Of a stretch of DNA of 64,000 nucleotides, positions 35,201-47,847 are shown piece after piece. A program made the position numbers and the translations under genes. The DNA is from Promerops cafer. Taxonomy: Eukaryota; Chordata; Aves; Passeriformes; Nectariniidae. The notes under the pieces are model-generated. The model was not told the DNA's origin. It did not search any database and saw nothing but the letters and a program-made list of their open reading frames with translations. Numbering within the stretch: position 1 is the first letter of the stretch; each line of letters opens with the position of its first letter. The stretch spans positions 634,515 through 698,514 of the forward strand of contig VZSE01001754.1 in the NCBI GenBank assembly GCA_013398275.1, given 5' to 3'.

Positions 35201-38189
35201 TACCTGACCTATTTAAATGTTTTAAAAATTCTCCCCTCTCATGGAATTTTTTTTTAATAGAAAAATAATTCACTATGTAAAAGTAGGTAAATAACTAATA
35301 GCAGCTGATTAATTAATTCTTATCTCAACAGATTTACCTCTGCCAAGTCAACCCATTACATTCCTTGACACAACATTGGCTAATGACCAGCTTCTGCCTC
35401 CAGACAGTAGTTCAGAAAGTGGAATGCATTATTACAGCACAGAGAAATGTTGCAAACTATTGGTGACTCTTTACCCATAAATTAAAAATAATGAGCCAAT
35501 ACCATTCCTAATGTAAGCCCTTAATGCTAGGATTAATTTGATGATGTGTTTATGTGCTGAGGAATCTAGGCAATGAGAAAAAAAGAAAAAAGAGGGCAAT
35601 GCCAAACTTGGTGTCAATAACACATCAGAACACTTTCTAGAGATTGTCCACAATGGTTTACTTTTGAGAAATTATTATCCCAACAACTCTGCCAAGTCTG
35701 AGCAGAGTGCAAATTACATGTTACAGATGCATAAATTAGACTAGAGATTAGTAAGATTTACGTACCTGGGGTGCTATTCTTACACCTATTAAGATTATTG
35801 ACTTCGGAAATGTGCTTTTAGAGGAGGTACTTTGTGTCCTAGTCACAAAGTGGCCTGTGCTGTTGTTCCAGATGGCTCCTGTTCTCTCACCACATATCTG
35901 TCCCCCTCTCAGCCAGCTGCTGCAGCCCTCAGCCCTGTGCTGGACAGGACCTGCAGCATTTTAAATTAACCCCAGGCTGACTCCTGCAATGTTTTACATA
36001 AGTCAAATTGAGAAGACATCAGACATTTCCCATTCAGTTTACAATTTGTCAACAAACAGATCATGTACAGGGCTTTGTAAACACAGAAAGCAACAGTTCT
36101 TCAAATCTGATGGCTAACGACTTCCCCATCTGTTGGCTGGAAGTCAAGGGCTGTTTGAACAGCACTTAGCACAACGTGTAGAGAGCACAAACACCACCCA
36201 TAAACTGTCCCTGGTAACTTATCAAACACTTTATCCACATAAACAGCTGTTTCAGAAATCCACATTCACAGAATGTTGATTATAGTACCTGGAGCTTTCT
36301 CTGTATACAAAAGTTTACCAGACAAAACCTTAAAGAAATGTAAAGGAAAGAGTACTTAAGGACTGCACAAAGTTTCCACATCTGCCAGTTACCACTGAGC
36401 TGTGGTTTATTTGTGAAAGTGCCACAGGAACTTCTTGTAGCTGATAAAAACTGAGGATTATCAAATACTGAGCAAAAGGTGGCACAAGTCAAGGAAGATG
36501 TCACAAGAGTTCGATCCTGCTGCACTCCTGTATCCCTCTAGGAGACATGTACTTAATGATAAAAAGCTCAAGAAGAGCCACTGCTGACTTCCCGCACTCA
36601 TAAAATTTGTTGCAGGATGGAGTGGATTGACAAGAGTTCAATGGCATTGCAGGAAGTCAGAATCATTCACTGTCTTGGAGGTTATTGCAAATCCATAACC
36701 AAGATCCAGATGAGCTGTTGGTGAAGTTTTATTTGCTTCTCTAACTATAAATACAACATTTTGTGAACTGTCTGCTATGCAAAGCAGACACACATGTTCT
36801 TCTCAACTCCCAAGTCTTCTGAAAGCATCAGACATCACATAAGACATTTCAGTTCTGTAACTCTGTGTGCAACACCCATTTCCAAAAACAAAAAACAAAT
36901 GAAACAACAGGCTCAGGAACATTTGTTTTATTTTGAAAAGATGCTGTGCATTTTTTCTGATGAGATTAACTTTTCCAATAAAGAGGTCAGAAAGCTAGAA
37001 GATGTGCATGTTTGTTTCTAGTCAATGTTGTGAAACTGCTCCCTGTCCCCTCCAAACTACCACAGATCAACTCTCAAGAAGTTGCACAACAGTGCTTGTT
37101 TTGAGCTGGAAAGATCTTTTTCAGAAGAGCAGAGAAAGATACCAGAAGATGTAAAACTAACCAGGACAAACAAAAATGGAGCAATATGCATCTAAGCAAC
37201 CACAACCAAAGCTCTCACCCAATGTGCACGAAGCCAGTGCTTGTGACAGAGGCAAAGGAATGCAAAGACAGCTTCCATTTCATGCAGGGTGTTTGAGTAT
37301 ATGCTGGAAAAATTAGGCAATGTGCTTAGAAAACATAAAATATTCCAATGTGTGAAAGAAGAATGAGTTCCGAATAAAACTAAGTTGTTTGCATATTTGA
37401 TTCCAAAAGTTCAGACTATCTCCACCCATGTACTAATGTGCTTTCCAGGTAAAATAGATCTGCACAATACCTCTAATAGCCTTCATGGAGCCAGATGAAC
37501 TCCTTTCACTTTCATTGGCACCACTAACATCAGAAATCTACATGTGTAACATATGGCCAGAAACTACATTTTCTGCCCTATGATGGCATATCCAAGGAAA
37601 TAAGCCAGGACATTAGATATTTTTCCTTTCCATTCAAGCTAAATTATATTTGCTTTTAAAATAAGCTCTTTGGATTTTTTAAGAAACACTGCCATCCAGG
37701 AGTTAGGAGACCATTAAACACAACATGATTCTCCCCAGAGAAGCACCACAGAAATGACCATTTGCTGGTCCAGCCTCATTGAGTAGATCATTTCCAGAAC
37801 AAGCTGTAGTAGCCCAACACGTCATCTCACAGAGGACAATCATCCCACAATGATTCTCCCTCACAGCAAAATTTTCATTCAAAGTCCACTATTTTTCACC
37901 AGTTACAAAAGATTAAATATTCCTTTTCCCTTTTTATCTTCCAAACATGGCTTGATTATCATAGTATCTAAAGGAAAATAACCAAAACCAGGGAGGGCAA
38001 ATAAACTCTCAGGATTGTTTCCTCCCCAGTTTATTCTGAAGCAGAAAAAGTATTTCTATATTTGGTCACACCTGCCCTTTTAGCTTTAAGGTGGTAGGTG
38101 TAAGGGTGGCCTTAAAGCAAGGATCAAGGCCAATTTCCTTCCACATCCATATTATTTACGTGTTTATATGTGCATTCAAACATTTTGTG
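29231..38189. other. Unique AT-rich DNA, no gene supported
   Basis: About 9 kb. The longest frame, 150 codons on the plus strand (31600-32052), is compositionally ordinary and has no recognisable domain. A patch at 32820-32945 (GCTCAGTGGAGCTGCAG, GCAGCGTCTCCTAGGAGC) and one at 34910-35095 are somewhat GC-richer but match no repeat or exon I know. No RNA gene seen. Confidence 0.5.
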
Positions 38190-38335
38190 CATAGAATCAT
38201 AGAATCAATTGGAAATCAATGGAAAAGACCTCTAAGATCACCAAGTCCAACTGCTAACCCAGTAATGCCAAGGCCATTGAGAAGCCATGTCCCTTCTCCA
38301 CATCTGATACCTTGCAAGAAAGCACCCAAGTCTTC
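38190..38335 (-). mobile_element. CR1 LINE 3' end, inverted (different subfamily)
   Basis: CATAGAATCATAGAATCAATTGG opens the element, then AAAAGACCTCTAAGATCACCAAGTCCAACTGCTAACCCAGTAATGCCAAGGCC and CCATGTCCCT, matching the CR1 subfamily whose 3' UTR reads GGAAAAGACCTTTAAGATCATCGAGTCCAACC...AACACTGCCAAGTCC...CCATGTCCCTAAG. This differs from the GGGACCTCTGGAGATC subfamily seen at 4.0 and 27.8 kb. Truncated at about 140 bp. Confidence 0.9.
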
Positions 38336-41300
38336 TTGTAGCACTTTTGTTCTAAAAACTGTGACTAAAATGAGGAAAAATTCTAGAATTTACAACTTTT
38401 CTTCCTTGAAGTAAGTATGGCAATGGCAATGTGTGGATTAGTTACGTAGAAATCTAATTTCTGCGGAGCATAGCTGGAAAAAGAGATCTACAACCATGGA
38501 ATCAATGCAACAGCAGCAGTAGTCTTTTTAAAACCTCAGAAATGTAATGCAAGTTCATGGCAAGCAGCTAAGGTTCATATGACCCATTAGTCTTTGAATG
38601 AATTTATTTTTCTAGGCCTTTGAAGAGCTTCTATTCATCGCTGACTCTACAGCCAGTTTTTGTTGTTGTTGCTGGAGGCTCTTTTCAGTAAGAGCATCCC
38701 ATCATGAACTCTTTGCTCATTTTATTGAAGGGTATTTTTTGTAGCTCATCTCATGGAAAAACTCCATTAAATGTTTTTAAACCATCCTTGGGAAGAATAT
38801 CTTTTGCCCTGAGGACACATCACTGGAGTTAGGGAAAAAGAGCTCCAAAGTTATAGCTGCATTCAGAGTCACACACTGCATCCTCCTATGGGGTCCACAT
38901 TACAGAAACCACAGAACAGCCATTCACTGGCATGCTTTTAATTATCTATATTTTTTACTTTACTTTGTGGTTTTCTTGTAGCTTTTACTTCTGTGACATC
39001 ACTTTTTCTTTTTTACATTAAAAGTGAGAGACAGAAGGGGAAACAGACCCAATTGGCCAGAAATGTTGGGAATGATTTTTTATATTAAGTCCAGAGTTTG
39101 CAACCTTTTTTTCTATACAGTTCCTAATGATGAAACATAGTGCTCTGCCTCCCTCACAGACTTTTGGGTTTTGTCTCTGGACTGTGCGTCTGTGACCTTT
39201 CCAGCACATGCAGTTCTAACAGTTTTAGACACATCAACAAACAGATTAAATTATGTGTTGTCCTTAGGAACTGATTGATTGATGACTAAAAGGAAAAAAA
39301 AAAAAAAAAAAAAAGAGCTTTTAGCCTTCTTATGTTGATTTTACTAATTTTACTTACGGAGTAACCCATAATGAAAATCCTGTATTTTTTGCTGTGCAAA
39401 ATGAAAACTCAGCATAGGTGGCATGAGAAGTACGTCACACAATCTTTACCTAAAAAACGTCTCCTGTACTTACTCTTTCTTTTACCTGCATTCTGGCTGA
39501 CAAAGGAGTGTGTGAGACATGTTTGATTCACATGTAATGAAAGCCTGAATAGCTGCGGTTGCAGGGAAACATTAAAACTGTGCAAATACCAAGTGTGGTT
39601 CCCATCACACATAAAAGAAAACAAACTGAACTCTATCTGGAAAATCTCTCTCTTGCAGTGCTTGAAAAAGGAACATCATGTCACAATGATTCACTGTTAC
39701 ATGCTGATTTTGAGTGAATGCTGGAGAGCACACAAGCAAAACCCCATTATCTCCGTACCAGAGCACTGCAAAGGCGAGGGGCAGGCGATGCTATTAAGGC
39801 CCACACACAGTGCCCCAGGACCCACAAAGGGCATCCCGGTCCATGCACTGCCTGCCTTCCCCCACAGTGAGTTGGGGCCCAGCGTGTCCCCCAGCTATTT
39901 CATCATATCTGCCATTACTAAGTTCTCTTTTTTTTTTTTCCCTACTCTTTGTGATACAACTTGAGGTTTCCTTGTTTGTTTTATGTTCCAGGAGACAAAT
40001 GATGGGGAAAACATTTCTGAAGCTCTTTCATTTGTCAATGACAAATGCAGAGATTTATATGAAACACCAGCAAAATGGAAATATTGACTCTGAGCCTTCA
40101 GTTCAGATGAAAAGTGCTACCTAGGTGAAGAGTGTCATTATTGTAATGAATCAACTGCACACACGTCACAAAGTAATGTTTATTGCCAGTAACCTTTGCA
40201 ATAATCATAGTTTCCAATAAGGACTATTTAGTTAACCATCAAACTCTACGGGTGAGATTTCAAGAGTCGTTTAAGTAAATTTGGTGCCAGCTCAGATGGA
40301 AAATTGCTGAAAGATGGGTGCCGGACTCCCACAAGACCTTTGAAAAAAAGCTCATCTTGCATTATTTGAAAGTGGGGAGGAAACAGAAATTCAATATACT
40401 GTCCCAGCAAAAGCAGGAGAAAGAAAATGGAATATTAAACAACTTTGAAGGAAAAGTTCTGTGTCACTGAAATACAAATTGCTGCAGAATCTTGTTTTTT
40501 CTGGCATATGCTTCACTGCCAGGAGACAGCAGAAATTAAAAAAGATGGTCTGCAATGTCTCAGAGTTTTCCTTTCTGTTCTACAGAGCCCTTAGTGGCAA
40601 ACTCCATGAAACCACAATCCTATCTCCAGGACTATTCAACATCTGTGCATCTGTGTGGAGTAGAGGGAAGAGACAGAAGATGCCACAGGGATGGGACCAG
40701 GAGAACAGCAGCACATGCTGCTGCTCGAGTTTCTCTGTGCCTCACATTCCAGCATCACTGTTGGTACTTCTCAGTGCATACCTGGAGGGGAAACAGGTAA
40801 AAATACTGACTAGAGAGAAGATCAGGGTGATGCTGATGAGGTACATTTCAAGAAAAACAAATACTTTCCCCAGCACAGCACCACCTAACATTTGGGCATC
40901 CATCCTCAGGCGGCTCAGTATCTCTTCTATGCTCCTTCTGCTTCTGTAATTACCACTTAGTGGCAGCATGAAAACACTGGTTTGTATCTGGAACAGGATT
41001 TAATCCTGCATGAATCCAGATACTGATACACTCTTGGTAAGGAAAGCTTTTTAACTCGCCCATGAGCTTTACTCTCACTGCTCTAGCCATGGAACCTGCT
41101 GTGTTTGGGGTTTTTAAACACTTGTTGGGAGAGCAGCAGAAGTCACCACTGGAACCACAGGAAGCTTCCATCTTCTGCACTTGCTTATGCACTGCACTAA
41201 TGACACTGAATGTCATCTTCACATCCCAAATCCTCCCAGGATTTCACTCTAATTGGCAGTTCCCTTCCCCCTCACTAAAGACTGTCCAAGGATATCTACT

Positions 41301-41787
41301 TTCCTGTGGAAACACCAGAGAATGGGGGCACCACTTCTTAGGGAGAACTCAAACTGCTCAGGAACCACACACAGCTGGAAATTTACCCCAGAGAGAGCTC
41401 AGGTTGCACCAACCTACCAAAGCCACCATGTTTCAGTGAGCAGATAAAGGGCTGAGTGAGGGTATTACTGCCCCATCTGGGTTTGAATACTTAGGGGGTC
41501 AGATACCACAATGAAAGAGGTTTCCCAAATAAGCTGGCACTGGGACAGAGAATTTCATTTGACTCACTTAAACTTAATAATGGGAATAAACACAGGTAAC
41601 CATAAGGCCATGGATAAGGCTCTGCACTTACACTGTGCTTACTTCTAAAAATTCAGTGATGACAATAAGCTACAGCACCTTTACTCAATTCCAAAGACCA
41701 TTTTTCACTTCTGAAAAGCATACAGGACCTGACATATTGTAAAAATAAGCCCTGTAGTAGCAATTTCAAGACTTCCATAACAGCATA
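38336..41787. other. Unique DNA with GC-richer patches, no gene supported
   Basis: Contains an A21 run (39294-39314), a GC-rich patch at 39770-39895, and overlapping frames of 162 codons (plus, 40461-40949), 125 codons (plus, 41062-41439) and 123 codons (plus, 39593-39964). None has a recognisable domain, splice-defined exon shape or signal peptide that I would trust. 40.5-41.45 kb is the most open-frame-dense unique stretch of the window on both strands. Confidence 0.45.
39294..39314. repeat. Poly-A tract (A21)
   Basis: Pure A run of 21 following ACTAAAAGG. No retrocopied gene recognised upstream. Confidence 0.95.
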
Positions 41788-42046
41788 ATTACAGGACAAG
41801 GGGGAATGAATTTATACTGAAAGAAATTAGGTTTAGATTGGCTATAAGGAAGAAATTCTTGAGAGTGAGGGTGGTGAGGCACTGGCACAAGCTGCTCAGA
41901 GAAGCTGCCTCATCCCTGGAATTGCTCAAGGTCAGGTTAGATAGGGATTGGGGCAGTCTGGTCTATGTGAAGGTGTCCCTGCCCATGGCATGGGCTTGGA
42001 ACAAGATGATATTTTAGGTCCCTTCCAACTCAAACCATTCTGCGAA
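41788..42046 (+). mobile_element. CR1 LINE 3' end
   Basis: It runs ATTACAGGACAAGGGGGAATG, AAATTAGGTTTAGATTGGCTATAAGGAAGAAATTCTT, GGGTGGTGAGGCACTGGCACAAGCTGCTCAGAGAAGCTGC, CATCCCTGGAATTGCTCAAGGTCAGGTTAGATAGGG, GAAGGTGTCCCTGCCCATGGCATGGGCTTGGAACAAGATGATATTTTAGGTCCCTTCCAACTCAAACCATTCTG. This is a clear sense-strand CR1 3' UTR with moderate divergence; the terminal octamers are decayed (ATTCTGCGAATAAT). Confidence 0.95.
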
Positions 42047-45000
42047 TAATAAAAAATTACCATAAAATATTATTACTACAATGATTCAGTTTTTTTCACC
42101 TTACTGAGCTGTCTTATGAGCTTCCAAATTAAATTTGTGGTAGAGCAGTGGGCTAGCAAAGCTTCTGCCCAGTTTTTGTCAGGAAACAGTTGACTTGCAA
42201 GACAAAATATTTCACGGGGATCTTTGAGAAAGTTCCAACCCTCACAATTATACTTGACCTTTCCCTTGCACACAGCTTCTCAGCACACTCTAGCAAATGC
42301 TGCAGCTTTGCACAGGAAGAGCTGAGAAGCCTAATGATGAACATCAGGGTTTTCTGAGTGTGTTTTCAGTACTCCTTTCATTTCATGATCATTTATTTCT
42401 TTCTATTTTTAAGTTATTCTTGTTGAACTTCCAATTTTCCCACTTAGTAGGAGACTGCAGTGGAAGTGGTCTGGTGCCAGAGCGTGGAGAGAGATGATGA
42501 TGTGCAGCAACTTCTTCAGACTGACAGACTACAATTAGAAGATATTAGAAACTATAGAGCCCTGATCTAAATTAGGGTAGAAAGGTTCTTCCATTGCTGA
42601 AATTTAGAGAACAGGTAAATATCAACTGTTTTGCAAGTGGTTTCTTTCTTGTCTTAAGAAACAGCACTTTTTTAGGTGAAGGCTGCTGCTACTCAAAGAA
42701 AATTATTTTCCCCTGCAAGTTCAGTATTAGGTTTTGACCCAGATTTTGACCCACAGGTTACAAGAAGGTAGCAGATGTGCAATGTGATGAAAAAGTGGCT
42801 GTCATAACTACAGGATTTCCGTTTGTTCATCCCTTCAGTGATGCAGCAACACCAAGGTGGAAAATGCAAAGCTTGACCTTGCTCAGAGCATTTGAAATCC
42901 CAGTGCTCGTGGACTGCTGCAGCCTGGAACAGGGAGTGAAAAGGGCTTACAAGGAGACAACAACCATGTCAGAAACCTCAGAGGGCCTCATTTAGGTAAG
43001 GGCAAGTTTCCAGCTGGAAAATAAACCTTGCAAGTAATAAACCTGCAGCATTTGTTAATTACCCTATGCATGGTGAATCTGAGACCATAAAATCCCCCAA
43101 AATTTGCTGTATGAATGAGATCTTTGGAAAGATCTCCGGTGTAAGAAGACAAAATCAGTCTGCAAGAAAGAAGTGGAAGAAAGAAAGCTGACTAAGGTTT
43201 TTTTTCATTAGGAATATCAGGAGTCTCAAGAAACCTCAAACCACTATCTGTATTTTGTTTTATTTCAGCTGCATCTACTGGTACATGTTGACTGCAGGGA
43301 ACAATTTCCATGCACTTTCCAAAAGTTTAGCTGTGTATACATTTATATATAATATACCAACATCCTGTAGTAAGGAAAGATTGGCAGCTAAGTTTGAGAG
43401 ATTAGCTCAGGATTTGAGGTCCAGCATTTGCAACAATCTGACTGTGGCATTAAAAAAAAATTGCTTATTTTGCAAATGGTTCTTATTTCTAGAGCCAAAA
43501 ATGATTGTAAAAGAATTACATGAGCAATCAGGAGTCCAGAAAAGCTTATTCAGCTTATTTTACTGCTTGTGTTGATTGCACTGTCTTTTGTCTCCATCCA
43601 GCAGTGGGAAGCACTTTATCATCTTCTGGTTTGGAAAAAGACCCAAGCAGCTAATGTAAAAAAAATATATTCTCCTAGTAGCTGCAGTATGATTAATTTT
43701 CCACCCCACAAGATCACTGTGAGTTTGAGAGCACCCTAGAGCTTTATATGCTACATTATAGTCATCAAGGATCATAAAGCATCTTCTTCCTTCCGCACCA
43801 CTAGCACTTCAGAGAGGTAGCATGCTTGAGTGAAATGAGCAAAGAGTTGAAAATCTGGAAATTTTTATTACGAACCTAAAACAGCTTGTGTCTTGCCTTT
43901 GGCCTTAGTTACATATTGCTGGACACAGTTCTCTGAAGCACTGCAGTCCTAAACTCCAGCTAAAAAAAAATCAAAGACTTCTGCCCATATGACACCCAGA
44001 CCTTGATATCTGAATTATAAAATGGTGACAAGAATACCAATGTTTTTTAATCATGGATGTTGGGATTTATTGATGAAAAGCAGTAGGTAACAGCAAAACA
44101 TTTTAATTACAGTCAGTAAATCATTTTCCAAAGAAAAATTGCTCATTATTTTTGTTCCACATCATTCCTCACAGATAAGTACATGGAGGAAATCCTGCAC
44201 ATTACATTTCCCCTGTTGCTACAGAGAAAGTTGACCTGGGGACAGCTGCCTTTTAGACATCATTAGGAAACTCCAATCCCAGCAGCAGTGAGTGAAAACT
44301 CTGCCTCTCAGCCTTAGAAGTATGGTCATGCCTGGGGGTACAGTGCTATTTAGAGGTACCTAAGCCCCCCAAAACAATAACAGACATTATTACTGTAAGA
44401 GTTTTTAAGCTTATCCAAAAGCAATTCAACTTTTCCATGAATCTGCAACTCTTCCATCTCTTAGAGGGTAAGGGCAGCTGCCAAATGGAAACACGACAGG
44501 GACAGTAGGGCCATGCACATCATCTTTATTGCTGCCACCGTGGGAGTAGGCCAGAGAAAAGGTGTGTCCAGATTGCATCACATTCATGATACTGCCCTTG
44601 AGTGGCCTCCAGGATGATCCTTAGAGGAGCAGGGGAATTTGCAGGAGAGGGAACATCAGGGAGAAGAGTCCACACCTGTATATAGGGAGCTGCATGGTTT
44701 GGAGAAGGACAACAGATTCACTGCCCTCCACCAGTGCTGACGGCCACACTGAAGCCATCAGGACTGCTCACAGAAGCAAAAGTTAGACAATACTTATCAA
44801 TATTAACATCCTAATATTGATTTAAGTCAGTTCTGCCCACAGTTATGCTAGAAAGAAAAAGATGTACAAATGTATTCAGGACATGACCCTCAGAATTACT
44901 TTTTAGAGAATGTGTTTCTCCTTAGCATCTTCTGGTTTTGTGTGCATGAATTAATTATACTTTAGACATTCTGTCAGGTGACACTTAGGAAATTTGTACA

Positions 45001-47204
45001 AAGAAGTAATTCCTGTTTTTCAGAATGGTTTTCTTTAAATAATTTTTAAAAAGGCAAGTCATCTGAAGCTAAGTTTGAATTTCATCTGCATCTTTTTAAA
45101 ATGCCATTATACTGGATTTTTCCCCTTTTATTTTTACTCACATAATTTTTCCCATCCTTTCCTTCCATCCTCCTTCCTCTCCACATGAATATTCTAAGTG
45201 CCAGCAGAGATCTGTTTGGCTGCGTGACTTCCAGTGAAAATGAAAAATAAAAGCCAGCAGTGTATCCCAATGTACTTTTATATAAAATATATTTAATTGA
45301 ATTAAATGTAGCATTAATTTTCATTTTGCATATTGGATAAATCTTGTTGAAGGCCTGCTCCCTACTATACAATCATCCCTTCAATTTATTTTTGCTCACT
45401 TTGTTCCATTTCTGAGGTGATGAATTTAACACCTGGTACCATTTTCCTCACGCCTCTTGTTCACTTAAGAATACCAATGCAAGCCACAGTCCATGAGTGT
45501 TTATGTTCAGTGTCACCCCGACACTTCCAGCTGAAGACAGCTTTGCATCATTTAAATAGATTCATTTTCTTGAGGTGGACCCTGCTACTCGTCTCTTTTC
45601 CAGCTGGACAGAATAATCAGGTTGTCTCACACCAGCCAACAGAGAGTTTAATCCTCAAACCCTCAATCTTCCATAAATCTGTCTGCAGAGAGCCACTGCT
45701 AGAAATTCTTTGTGGTTTATGTCATATCTTGTAAAATCTATTGAGCCTACTTTGAGCATGTGTCTGTTTTGACTTTTCCTGAAGAACAGTCTCTGGAGGG
45801 AAAATCTGAACCCTACCATTTATCTTTCCATGCATTCAGATAGGAGGTTGTGAAAGGCTCTTTCTCATGGGGATATTTTCCAGTGACTCAGACTTGCTTT
45901 CTCTGGATTGACAGGCTCTGACAGCAAAGTATTAATACTGTCTTGCAGTATTAGTCAACTGGACTCCAGCTGAGAGTTGAATAAAAAGACAGACCTTCAT
46001 CCTAAAATTGATTCCCAGGCAAGGCTCCATTAAAGAAAAACAAAACCTTTTCCTGGGTAATCAAGAGGGATTAAGAAAATTAAGAATGATTTCAGGTGTC
46101 TCTGAGTACATAGGGAACTGATAGTTGGGCCCACAAAGTTTCTCCAAAACTAACCCCAAACTTAATTTGGGTTTAAAATATATGATAAGAAACAGAATAG
46201 ATGCACTGTTTTTCATGAACCTGAGCAGTGAAAAATCAATAGTTTCTTCTGCTACATGGTCAAAGGTGGTTCGCAACAAGAGTGGGCCACAAAAGAACTG
46301 AAACATCCTTTACCCTATTTTTGTCACAGTAGCACAACTCAGATAAATGAAACAGCTATGTTAAAACCTATAAAAGCAGCATTCTCTTCAGACTGAAAAA
46401 TGAAGAGAAAGAAAAAGAAATTACTTTACTTTCTAATCCTCATTCATGTTGGATTTTTACCAGATCCATACTAAGGTCATTTTGTTCTAAACAATTTCTA
46501 TATTTCATATCAAACTTCTTTCTTTCTGAAAATATCTACCATCTAGCAGTCATACAAACGTCTTCAGATTAGTCTCTGGTATTTAAATTGGAAATCAAGT
46601 GTCAGATTAGTCAAAGAAGTATTTCTCAGAATCCCAAAATCTCTATTGAATATTATAGCCCTTATTTCTCACCAGAAGAACTGGAGCCTCATTGAAGAGA
46701 AAAAAAGAGTTCTTCAAATCCAAGAGCAAGGTTATTCTACCCAGAAGAATGAAAGAGAGGGGGAAAAAAGAGAAAGATGGGGAAAAGAGGCAAAGGGGAT
46801 GAGAGAGAAAGTTAGTAAACCTGAGTGGAACAATCTAGTCACACCTGAGCTCATTCACTGAAAAATGGTCACATCTGTTTTACGCTTGTGATTTCTACTG
46901 GAAGAGAACTGTGGTTGCAGATCCCAAGAGTGAGAACTGAAGTTCAAATATGCACCAGACAGCCAAGAAACGTAGCCTGCCCTGATGATAAGCTGCAAGA
47001 AGCCTTCCTCAGCAGGAGGAATGTCAGGGGAACATGCCGGGGGAAAGAACCACCCCGTGCCTGCTGGGCTGCAGGAGTGCCTTTCTGCTGGCACAGAGCA
47101 GATTCCAAATCCATGGTGAGGATCAGCAGGCAGCTGTTCTTTCCTTGGGGTTTACAGGGAGCAAGTGGATGGTTGAGCTGAGGGTTACAGCAGCTCAGAA
47201 AGAG
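42047..47204. other. Unique AT-rich DNA, no gene supported
   Basis: No coding or RNA gene recognised. Frames do not exceed 106 codons upstream of 46.8 kb. A 10-bp inverted repeat is at 44796-44821. A purine-rich stretch (GAGAGGGGGAAAAAAGAGAAAGATGGGGAAAAGAGG) lies at about 46755-46810. The 46.9-47.2 kb part is GC-richer and abuts the CR1 at 47.2 kb. Confidence 0.5.
44796..44821. repeat. Inverted repeat, 10-bp arms
   Basis: ATCAATATTA (44796-44805) and TAATATTGAT (44812-44821) are exact reverse complements with loop ACATCC. An AT-only stem apart from one C-G pair. Confidence 0.88.
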
Positions 47205-47847
47205 CTGTGGAGTTCAAATTCCCAGTCAGGAGGGCCAACCATGTCCTGGGGGCATCAGGCCCAGCATGGCCAGCTGGGCAAGGGAGGGGATTGTCCCGCT
47301 CTGCTCTGGGCTGGGGCGGCCTCACCTCGGGTCCTGGGGGCAGCTTTCGTCAACACAATGTAAGAAAAACATTAAACAGTTAGAGAGTGTCCAAAGGAAG
47401 GCAAAAAAGATGGAGAAGGGCCTTGAGGAGAAGCTGTGTGAGGAGTGCCCGAGGGGTCTTGGCCTGTTCAGCCTGGAGGAGAATGAGAGGAGGCCTCATT
47501 GCAGTTACAAATTCCTTGTGAGGGGAAGAGGAGGGACGGACACTGATCTCTGCTCTGTGGTGACAGTGACAGGACCCAAGGGAATGCCCTGAAGCTGTCT
47601 CAGGGGAGGTTTGTGTTGGATATCAGGAAAAGGATCTTCCCCCAGAGGGTGGCTGGGCACTGAACAGGCTCCCCAGGGCAGTGGTCACAGCACCAGCCTG
47701 ACAGAGCTCGGGGAGTGTTTGGACAATGCTCTCGGGCACAGGCTGTGACTCTTGGGGATGGTGCTGTGCAGGGCCAGGAGCTGGACTGGATGATCCTTGT
47801 GGGTCCCTTTCAACTCAGCTTGTTCTGTGATTCTGTGATTCTAAGTG
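47205..47847 (+). mobile_element. CR1 LINE 3' part, passerine-type, relatively young
   Basis: The longest and best-preserved 3' fragment in the window. Its ORF2 tail starts around GCCAACCATGTCCTGGGGGCATCAGG and GGGCAAGGGAGGGGATTGTCCCGCTCTGCTCTGGGCTGG. It continues through GTGTCCAAAGGAAGGCAAAAAAGATGG, CTTGGCCTGTTCAGCCTGGAGGAGA, GTGACAGGACCCAAGGGAATG, GGATATCAGGAAAAGGATCTTC and CCAGAGGGTGGCTGGGCACTG, and ends TTGTTCTGTGATTCTGTGATTCT. It is GC-rich against AT-rich flanks. 5' truncated; reverse-transcriptase core absent. Frames of 109 and 108 codons inside are ORF2-tail noise. Confidence 0.96.

Noticed and set aside
46740..46810. Purine-rich GAGA/GGGAAAA stretch as a possible polypurine tract of a retrovirus
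   Set aside because: No LTR edge or retroviral coding sequence follows it; the adjacent element at 47.2 kb is CR1.
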